Below, piece by piece: positions 22,248 to 30,285 of a stretch of 64,000 nt of DNA. Within the stretch, counting starts at the first letter, position 1. Every line of letters starts with the position of its first letter. Origin of the DNA: Phytopythium helicoides (Eukaryota; Oomycota; Peronosporomycetes; Pythiales; Pythiaceae); NCBI GenBank assembly GCA_024867545.1, contig JANFNE010000010.1, forward strand, positions 372,001-436,000. The letters run 5' to 3'. A program made the translations under genes and the position numbers. The notes under the pieces are model-generated. The model was not told the origin of the DNA. It saw only the letters and a list, made by a program, of their open reading frames with translations, and made no database searches.

Positions 22248-24116
22248 ATGCTGCGGCTCTCAGGACTCGCGCGCGCCGTGAGCTTCGTGCCGACGCGCCA
22301 GGCGCGGCGTCGCGGGGCGCTGGGCGGTCTGAAGGGGAAAGGCGGCGGCTTCTGCGGCTGCTGGCGGCCGCGATGACGACGAGGACGGAGCGCAGCACTT
22401 TGAAGAGGACTGGGGCGACATCGACGAGGACGAGGACGAGGACGACGGGCTGTTCGACGACTGGGACGACGGCGACGACTTTGGGGAGCACGTCGGAGTT
22501 CGACTGGGAGGGCGTGGGAGGAGATGGGCGGTTCGCGACGCAGAGCAGCGGCAGCGCGCGCAAGATGGAGGAGCACGTCAAGCAGAAGGTGCGCATCCAG
22601 CGCGCCAAGCACGCCAAGCGGCGCTTTGTGGACCGCATCCGTATCAAGGCGACGGGCGGGCACGGTGGCAACGGCTGCTCTAGCTTTTTCAGTAAGTTTG
22701 AGCTATTGCAGGAGTATGATGGCTGCTTGGTCTGACTTGGTGTGCTTTGTGTAGGCGAGTCTGCGATGCGCCGACGCCCGAACGGTGGTCATGGCGGAGC
22801 CGGCGGAAACGTTGTCATTCAGGCGGACGACCGTATCCAGAACTTGGCGACAGCTACCCATCACTTCAAAGGCGGCGCTGGACTTAACGGAATGCGTACG
22901 TTGTCCTGCTAAAAAAGGTATGACATCGCTTCCCCGGACTAACGTCGTCCGTAACCAACTAATCTGGATAATCAGCCAACGACTCTGCTGGCCGGCGCGG
23001 CAAGCACAGCTTCATCAAAGTGCCGTGCGGAACACTCGTCAAGCGTGTGGATCGCGTACGTTCAAGCAGTCGTTTTGGTTTGATCGAGTTGAAATGACGG
23101 TGGTGACCCACCTTTTGTTGATCATTTGCAGTATGAGCGAGAAATGGAAGACGGCGAGTACGAGATCGTCGATCAGATGGAGGTTGTTTGCGATTTAGAC
23201 AAACCTGGGGCAACATTCTTGGCGGCGATTGGTGGCAAACCTGGCCTTGGCAATCGTATTCTAGCTGGAAAGACGACCAACTTTGGCCGCCTTCGTAAAC
23301 ACATGCCAGAGGGCAAAACAATGGGGCAGCCTGGCACGTCGCAGTACTATGAATTGGAGCTGAAGACGATTGCTGATGTCGGATTGGTCGGATACCCAAA
23401 CGCTGGTAAATCGACTCTCCTGAGCACTCTCAGTCGAGCAACACCCGCCATCGCGCCGTACCCATTCACGACGCTGCATCCATACGTCGGCATCGTGGAG
23501 TTTCCAGACACCTACCGTCTAAGTGTCGCTGATATTCCTGGGCTTATTGAAGGAGCCTATCGCAATGTGGGGCTCGGACATGACTTTTTGCGTCACATCG
23601 AGCGCACAAAGGTGAGAATCGAAATCGTAATTTTAGCTTCAGATGCCATGTTGCTTATCACTTTGCTTGGCGTCGGTCAGATTCTCATGTACGTCCTGGA
23701 CACTGCGGGGTCCGAGGGCAGAGATCCGCTTGAGGACTTTTCGCATTTGCAGCGCGAACTAGAGCTATACGCTCCGAATATCACGACACGCCCGTCTCTC
23801 ATTGTTGCGAACAAAATGGATGAGCAAGGTACGGCTAGGTTTAATACCCACGGCAGATTCGGTGCGCTAAACTTTGTAAATGCAATGTTCAGGAGCGGAG
23901 AGGAACCTCTTGAAGATCCGCAAGGCAACGGATCTTGCTGTGCTTCCTGTCAGGTACTTTGCCAACTTTGAATAACGATATTCTGAATGTACCGTTGACT
24001 AACATTGCTTTCTTTGGCCGTGGTGAAGTGCCCTTCACAAAGTTGATATTGACACGGTTGCTCGAACGTTGCGATGGATGATGGAGAACTACTCAAAGCT
24101 CGACAAGTCTTCGTAG
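22248..24116 (+). CDS. Obg-family GTPase, probably mitochondrial
   Basis: Obg GTPases act in large-ribosomal-subunit assembly. ATG 22248 starts an Arg-rich presequence (MLRLSGLARAVSFVPTRQAR) typical of mitochondrial import. An acidic stretch follows, then the Gly-rich Obg fold (KATGGHGGNGCSSFF, GGHGGAGGNVVIQAD, KVPCGTLVKRVD) and the G domain: GYPNAGKSTLLSTLS (G1), PFTTLHP (G2), VADIPGLIEGA (G3), ANKMDEQG (G4) and KATDLAVLPVS (G5). Seven exons joined by six short GT-AG introns, among them 22692-22754 and one whose acceptor is at 23892; the last exon ends at TAG 24116. Two one-base insertions in the low-complexity N-terminal part (about 22345 and 22500) must be corrected to connect presequence, acidic stretch and Obg fold. 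Confidence 0.88.
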
Positions 24117-24279
24117 GTATAGATCCAACTACTGATTGACAGTTGATGTGCGAGTTGCCATTTTGCCATGGCATGTGACTAATACAAGTCATTTTTAGCT
24201 CTTGCCAATGATGCCTAAGAATACACATCCTGGTTTTGATGGTCCTCGTCAATCACCCGCTTGTGCGTTGACAGAGAAT

Positions 24280-25780
24280 ATGAACCGGTACGAGCTTCTT
24301 GAGCGACTCGGTGATGGCACGTTCGGTGAAGTGACAAAAGCTCGAAGCCTCAAGACAAACGAAATAGTCGCTGTCAAGAAGCTCAAAGCACTCTTTCCTA
24401 CGTGGGAGCAATGCCTGCAGCTGCGAGAGCTCAAGTCCTTGCGAGTACTGCGTCATGAAAACATTATCCAGCTCAAAGAAGTCATTCGCGACAAGGAAGA
24501 GCTGTACTACATTTTCGAGTTTATGGATACATCGCTGTTCAAAGTCATGCGGGGATTTCGTCGTGCCGCCGCCGCGGCAGGAGCTGCAGGGGCAACTAGC
24601 TATTACTCCAGGACGATCCAGCTCTGTTCATTCACTCTCTCACATCCCAACGTGGTTTACGGAAGCACAGATCCAATCAATTATGTTTCAGCTTTTTTGC
24701 GGTCTTGCACACATGCATAAGCACGGCTTTTTTCACCGTGATATCAAGCCTGAGAATTTGCTTTGTTATGATGACCAGCTCAAGATCGCTGACCTGGGCC
24801 AAGCGAGAGAAATCCGATCACTGCCACCCTACACAGACTACGTGGCAACACGATGGTACCGCAGCCCAGAACTTCTACTTCGCTCTACGACATATAACAG
24901 TCCAATCGACCTGTGGGCCTTGTGGCTGTATCATGGTCGAGCTGTATACACGAACGCCTCTCTTCCCAGGTACTTCTGAGGCTGATCAACTTTGTCGTAT
25001 CGCTAAAATTCTAGGCACTCCAACAAAGGAGACATGGCCGGAGGGAATATCACTCGCCAGCCACTTGCCATTCAAGTTTCCTCGATGCGCAGCTGTACCA
25101 TGGTCGAATGTGCTTCCATCTACGTGCAGCAAAGGCAGCCTTGCAGCTCATCCAGGACCTCCTGCAGTTCGACCCGAGCAAGCGTTTAACGGCAGGCCCA
25201 GGCGCTGCAGCACCGCTACTTTGATCAACATGTACCACGCCCACTGCTAACAGGTCCTAGCAGCGCCTCCGTGTCACCGATTCCTGCGGGGGGTGGGTCA
25301 CCTCGTAAGCCCGAGGCGAAGAACCCGTCGATGCAGTCTCCAAATGGAAAGAAGGTGGAGGAGTCGTCCCCTGCAGAACTTACTTCAGCGTGGAAGGCTT
25401 GTGAGCGAAAAAGCCGATGGTGCTAGCTACACAGGCTCCTCGAAGTCTGCGATGGCCAAGGATTGGAATAACACAGCTACCAGCTCGAGCTCCCCTGCAC
25501 GCGTGGACGACCGTGCAGATGCAAAAGACGGAACCAGGGCATGGAAGTCACCCTCTTCCGTAGCCGCGGCATCTGCAGTGGCCATGCTCGCAGGAAACAA
25601 CGACTATTCATGTAGCAAACTAGCGGATCCCTTGAGGACCCAGAGGCACTCGCAGATGACGACAATGACGACGACGTATTTGTCGCCAAGGCAACTGGAC
25701 ATCTTTCATCTCACACGTACCAAATGCTGAGTCGCGACAACTCGCTTCAGGATTTGCTGGACGAGTTCTTCACATCATAG
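24280..25780 (+). CDS. RCK-family (MAK/ICK-like) protein kinase, frame broken several times
   Basis: ATG 24280 ([18 protein letters not shown]); an earlier in-frame ATG lies at 24208. Kinase motifs: glycine loop [13 protein letters not shown] lysine, [20 protein letters not shown], catalytic loop [21 protein letters not shown] (DLG instead of DFG), activation segment [19 protein letters not shown] with the TDY typical of MAK/ICK, and [20 protein letters not shown]. Relatives control ciliary length. Completing the kinase requires skipping about six single extra bases, for example near 24590, 24925 (TTGTGGC for TTGGGC), 25132 (AAAGG) and 25204 (CCC). The Ser-rich tail then ends LLDEFFTS. Each break resumes the family match at once, so poor sequence quality is more likely than decay, but a pseudogene cannot be excluded. 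Confidence 0.75.
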
Positions 25781-25960
25781 AAAGCAAGCATATGGACAAT
25801 ACATACAACTAAAACACCAGTGGCTAATTGCTAGCACTCGCCTTCGGCTCGCAGGTATGGCCGTGGTAAACCCGGCATCCTACGATAAAAGACGATGACT
25901 GGGAATGGAACCCAGTGAAAATGCAACAATGCGAGTATACAGTGCTATCTGCGGGTAACG
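25781..25960 (-). ncRNA. Candidate Fanzor omega-RNA / element right-end region
   Basis: In known TnpB and Fanzor loci the guide RNA overlaps or follows the 3' end of the nuclease frame. Here, read on the minus strand, the last codons and the next 100 bases contain a stem ACTGGG-TTCCATT-CCCAGT (about 25890-25910) and a small hairpin GCCGAAGGC (about 25845). The structures are short and this is position-based inference only; the boundary with the flanking host DNA (the guide) is not defined. Confidence 0.25.
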
Positions 25961-27950
25961 CTGAGCGCACCTGCAGACACTTTGTGGCCCCTGATGTGTT
26001 AAGTTGACGCTCGGCAAAAAAACGTTAGGTCTTGGTTGACCACGGAGCATGTAGAAGAGAAGCATCAGCATGTTCTTCGAGGCGTTGACGTCGCGGTTCA
26101 CAGTAGTACCAAAACAGCCATTGGATCGACAATGGAGCACACTATAAACCTTGCACGTCCGCCATTCCTTGTCCGTGCTGTTCTTGACCTTGCAGAGGCG
26201 GAGACTGTACTGGTATTCTAGCCGCCGGTGGCAACGTGAGTGAAGCTTGCTGGTGCGAAACTCATCAATCGATTGCACACGACAGTAGTTTCTCAATGTG
26301 TGCTCGAGTCTTTTGACCGGCCCCGCGGGGCACTTCTTGATGAGTCCAGAGTAATCGGTATTGCTCCAATCTCCAAATCCAACCACCGTTTGCCTGCCTG
26401 CTTGCTGGGTCAGTCTCCGGCAGAGTTCATGAAGCTTCTTCTGCGCAAAGATGTACCGTCCAAAACGCAGGTTGCGGAATCCCTTCGCCCGTGAAAATCC
26501 TAGCAGGTTTTCCATACGTGGAATAACGTATCGTGTGTACGTTTCCAGCAACTCGAGCGACGCGGTCTTCTTCGACGGCATCTGACGCTCGGCCGTCAAA
26601 ATGTCGGGCCGCCGCTCCTTCCAGCAAGCTATTTTCTGGTTGCTCTTGTGGTAGCGAGCATCCTCGTAGAACTCACGAGAAGAGCAGTGGATAGTCTCGC
26701 CGTCCTGGTTGGTTGCTACAAACAGATCTCGTCTGCCAGGATCTAAGCCCCACATGACATCGTAGTCTTCTTCCCGAAGTGGGCGGTCAGTCGCCGGATG
26801 GGCTTTCCGCATGACGATGCTGACAGCCTTTCCGTCCATCACGATCTCTCCTACGAACTTCTTGTTGGCTGTTTCAAACTTCTCGATATTGAAGAGACTG
26901 TGCCACCAATCGTCTGCGACAGCATTCCAATCGTCACCTAGAGGAGGCGCGCGAACACCAGCACGTAGAAGTAGCCTGTGAAGCGCCGTCTTGCACATCT
27001 TGGAGTGCGAGCACTTGAACCCATTCTTTGTCGGCAGGAGACTGAACGTGCGGACCTCTGGGATGTCCTGTCGATGCTGAAACCGGCGATTCCTCTCTTC
27101 AATGTCGGTCAGAATCATGTAGGTGAGAGGAAGCAATATGTTGGCCTCGTCGGACAAGTAGCCGCTCTCGTTGCGCGGGATCTGCTCTCGCCAAGCCTGC
27201 ACCTCGGTATCGTTGCCATTGTAGACAGGGTCCAGGATGCTCTTGATCATGACGTAGGCCTCAGCACCATTCAAGTCATAGACCCGCTTGATGTGACGGT
27301 GAAAGCGACGGTAGAAATTGCGTACGATCGCGTTCTTGGTGTTAGTGGCCATCATTTGGGCTGCGTTCTGCTGCCACCCAGCGGTAATCTGGCGGTTGCT
27401 TGCACGTCGAGCGTCCTCACCTCGCCAAGTGTTGTACAGCGTGACTGATTGTTGGAATGCAGACCCAGTGTGGAGTTGGCGTTGCAAACACACGATAGGC
27501 ATCTGTAGAAGAAGACCTGGTTGAGTGGCTTCACTTCATCGCCCAGCTGACACATCCGCACGGCGTGGATGTTGGCGAGGACGTAAGCCTCCAGCACGGC
27601 CTGGTCCATATCCGCCAGCACGGACTCCCACGGCAAAGTCATGGCCTCATCGCTCTTGCAAAACGCCTTGAGCGACGTCTTGACGCACACAAGCGAGGAC
27701 TTGGCGTTAGCTGCGTCACGAGCTTCGACTTCGGCTCGTCGCCTCTTTGACTGACTCTTGCGTGGTTCTGCACTGCGCTTCTTCCTTTTAGATCTAGCAC
27801 CAGCTGCACGTGTTGTCTTGGACCGACCTCGACGAGTTGCGGAAGCAGTTCTACTCGTTGTGGATCTGCGTAGCCCTGCGGCAGCTTGCCCCTGCCTCGC
27901 CGGGGACCTGGATCGCCCTCCGTGCCCGATCGAGCGCGCTTGTTTGCCAT
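25880..27950 (-). CDS. Fanzor (eukaryotic TnpB-like) RNA-guided nuclease
   Basis: Fanzors are eukaryotic relatives of TnpB/Cas12 that cut DNA using an omega-RNA encoded at the element's end. RuvC-I is VMWGLDPGRRDLFVA (catalytic Asp in GLDPG); the C-terminal part has spaced Cys residues (TCKVYSVLHCRSNGC) and RuvC-III as NRDVNASKNMLML, the hallmark of TnpB and Fanzor. The N-terminus is very basic (ARSKRKKRSAEPRK, SQSKRRRAEVEARD), like a nuclear signal. ATG 27950 lies in a strong context (GCCACCATGG). The 541-codon main frame is intact. Joining it to the N-terminus needs single-base corrections near 27430 and 27840. No transposase is visible beside it, so it is either a degraded element or a stand-alone one. 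Confidence 0.85.
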
Positions 27951-28506
27951 GGTGGCAAATTAAACTGTGAGTATGGAGGGCAGCCGCTTTCGTTCGAGAG
28001 CGAGTGGGGGGCTTGCCAATTCAAAACATGCTATTGTCTCGTCATGCCCATTTACGTGTATGCAGGCAGAGCGGCAAAGGCCGCTTTACTAGCTTCCCGT
28101 GGCTCATGATGGAGCTCTGGAGATCCTTCCTATGGCATCTCCAACAAGCAATACGAAGTGTCAATGCAGTGCTGTTTGTTGTCATCGCTGGGGGAGGCAT
28201 CGCGCAACCCGCTTGAAGCTGATGAACTGCGCTGCCATGAGCAGTACCGTAAGTTACACTCTTCAAGAGCGTAACTTACGGTACTTGCGTAACTTTCTTG
28301 CCGTAACGACAGGTTTATTTAGTTTCACGTCTCCTTTTCCACTTTTTCCGGTTGAGTGGTAGTTTATGTGCTGTAAAGGGTGAATGTAGAAATGGAGGTT
28401 TTGTGGCCATCTACCACAGCGCCAAGTGGCTAATTCATCAGGTATCATCTGTATTCGCTCCGGGATTGACAGTGGTCACGGCGCAAAACGCTCAAGCGCA
28501 TGACGC
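27951..28506. other. Region between Fanzor and RPL6 genes
   Basis: 556 bases without a supported gene. It contains the long palindrome at 28245-28283 and, just after it, further GTAACTT motifs. The part next to 27950 presumably holds the Fanzor promoter, and the part next to 28506 the RPL6 3' end. Confidence 0.5.
28245..28283. repeat. 39-base near-perfect palindrome
   Basis: TACCGTAAGTTAC (28245-28257) is the exact reverse complement of GTAACTTACGGTA (28271-28283), and the inner CTCTT / AAGAG also pair, leaving only one mismatch (A28258/C28270) and a single central base. GCGTAACTT is repeated again just downstream (about 28287). The arrangement looks like two head-to-head terminal inverted repeats or a small palindromic element. 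It lies about 300 bases upstream of the Fanzor start and 220 bases past the RPL6 stop. Confidence 0.85.
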
Positions 28507-29821
28507 TTAGAACTTGAGGGCGTGCACGCGGTCGTTCTTGGTCAGCGAGAACTTGGCGTTCAGGTAAGCCTTGAGGAACGGCTCAGCCTCAATCTTCTTG
28601 AGGAGAGCGGCGTCCACGGCCTTCTGGTCCTTCTTGCGCTGCTCCGGGATGACCGGGGCCTGAATGAGCAGTAAACCAAATGTCAGCACAAAGATCGGGA
28701 GCTTTCGTGTCACCACAGCGATCCCAAGCGCTGATCATCGAGCTTTTCGCAGCCTCTACCAGCATCGGTCGTCGACCCGCGCCATCATAGAATGACCGGG
28801 GAGACGTCAGCAAGTGAAGAAAGCTACCGGCTCATTAACAGGAGGCTCCGCCGTGTCCAAAGGACAAGGCGTCGTTGACTCCATCGTGACAACCAGTACG
28901 CATGGTCATGCAGGGTGAAGACTGAAAATGGGACGTACCGCAGCGTCCTGGGCGAAGAACTTCTCCTCCTTGGTCTTCTTCGAGGCGGCCTTCTCCTTGG
29001 CGAAGTAGGCGTCGTCGATCTCCGGGAGAGCGACACCCTCGATGTCAACCTTGGTCGACGTGGCGATCACGTAGGCCTGGTTCACGCGACGGAGCGGGAC
29101 ACCGTTGACCTTGTACGGGCCTGGGAATCAGCACACAGCATGTTAGTGCAACGAACTACCACCGGGAGTGGCTTTGGCGGGGAGGGGAGAGATGTTCCTC
29201 AGCTCTCATAATCTGATGGATCTCCGGCCAATGCCTATGGTCCTCGCTGTCCGTCCTTTGATGCGGCAGGAGTTGCAAGCCATCGCGTCGGGTTTGCAAA
29301 GCTAGACAAGCTAACTGACTGCTTCACCGTCTTCCGCGACATCAAGCAACTCCCACTAGACCATCTGGACTGCTCGGGCGAAGGCGGGCGGCCTCTCGAA
29401 TGTCAAGTTTTCATCATCGGAACTCCCCGCCCCGACACGCAGTCAACGCAAAAGCTGGAAACGCACCGGTGACAAGGAGCAGGCCCGAGGCGAGCTGCTT
29501 GAGGAAGACGACGCGCTTGCCACGGAAGCGGCCCGAGAGCAGGATGAGCACAGTGCCGGGCGTGATCGACTTGCGCAGCTTGGCGGTCTTGACGCTGTTG
29601 CGAGCCGTCTTGGCCGACGGAAGCGGCTTGGGGATGTAGTCGGCCGGGTACCACTTCTTGGTGGACACCTTCTTGGCCACAACCTTCTTGTCACCTCCCT
29701 TCTTGGCGAACTTGGCGCGGCCGTTGCGCTTGGCCAGCGAGTTGCGCGAGATGGCGTTGATGCCGCGAGCGAGCTCGACGTTCTGGCGCTTGCCAGCAGA
29801 CTTGGCGACCTTGGCCGGCAT
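28507..29821 (-). CDS. RPL6: 60S ribosomal protein L6 (eL6)
   Basis: Three exons: 29467-29821, 28939-29120 and 28507-28659. Start ATG 29821 ([16 protein letters not shown]). Matches to eL6 run throughout: [77 protein letters not shown] and [20 protein letters not shown], ending [10 protein letters not shown]. eL6 sits on the solvent side of the large ribosomal subunit. Both introns are far longer (346 and 279 bases) than the roughly 70-base introns of neighbouring genes, and intron 1 carries a possible box C/D snoRNA, a common arrangement in ribosomal-protein genes. The upstream region has two inverted repeats. Confidence 0.96.
29194..29423 (-). ncRNA. Candidate box C/D snoRNA in RPL6 intron 1
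   Basis: On the minus strand, intron 1 has GTTCC followed directly by a perfect C box (GATGATGA, 29411-29418), and 190 bases later a D box (CTGA, 29199-29202) followed directly by GGAAC (29194-29198). GTTCC and GGAAC pair to give the terminal stem that flanks C and D boxes in box C/D snoRNAs. At 230 bases it is long for a guide snoRNA, and I did not find clear internal C'/D' boxes or a guide match, so this is tentative. Confidence 0.3.
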
Positions 29822-30285
29822 TTTCTCGATGTTTATACCTGCGACCACGCCCTAGTCAGTCTCCCGACCCATTCCGCAAGGCTCAGCGCCATGACCAGCT
29901 AGCGCCTTACCTGTCTGAATAAAACTGCGGCGCCATCGAGCCGCCGACGCCAGGACGCGCACCACTGGCCATCCAATCGCCCAGAACGGCGATCCGCGGT
30001 TCGGCACGGTTCAGTGAACCGCTGGACCGCGTTGGTCGAGCCAAGACGAGCCGAGACGAGCCGAGGCGAGCCGAGCCGGTATTTACGTGACAATTCTCAC
30101 GTAAATAAGCTGCAACCTGTTCGACTTGACCATGGCAACGAAGACAACTGCACCGGGCTTTTGAGCATTCTTTCATTTCCGCAACCAGCGCAATACGACA
30201 AATCAAAGCGAGTCGTCTGCAAACAGGTTGGCGTGCAAGCCGCCTTCTACAACACTACTGGTACCTCTTCAAACTTACGGATGGT
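29822..30285. other. RPL6 upstream region with short tandem repeats
   Basis: 464 bases between the RPL6 start and the RanGAP stop. Around 30036-30079 a 10-base unit close to GACGAGCCGA is repeated about four times. No coding frame is convincing here. The inverted repeats within it are listed separately. Confidence 0.6.
30007..30107. promoter_or_regulatory. Two inverted repeats upstream of RPL6
   Basis: CGGTTCA-G-TGAACCG (30007-30021) is a 7-base perfect inverted repeat. TATTTACGTGA-CAATTC-TCACGTAAATA (30080-30107) is an 11-base perfect inverted repeat with a six-base spacer; each arm contains ACGTGA/TCACGT, a core recognised by many bZIP or bHLH factors. They lie 190-290 bases upstream of the RPL6 start codon, a plausible place for dimer-binding sites. 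The structure is seen; the regulatory role is inferred. Confidence 0.4.

Noticed and set aside
22248..25780. Programmed +1 frameshifting, as in Euplotes ciliates
   Set aside because: The shifts do not occur at a shared codon-stop motif, they cluster in homopolymers, and intact long genes lie nearby. Sequencing insertions explain them more simply.
25888..25912. tRNA T-arm-like GGGTTCCATTCCC near the Fanzor stop
   Set aside because: No acceptor, D or anticodon arms can be placed around it, and the T loop lacks the usual purine.
25880..27950. Fanzor gene as a recent bacterial TnpB insertion
   Set aside because: It has a long basic nuclear-signal-like N-terminus, no adjacent TnpA, and base composition like its neighbours.
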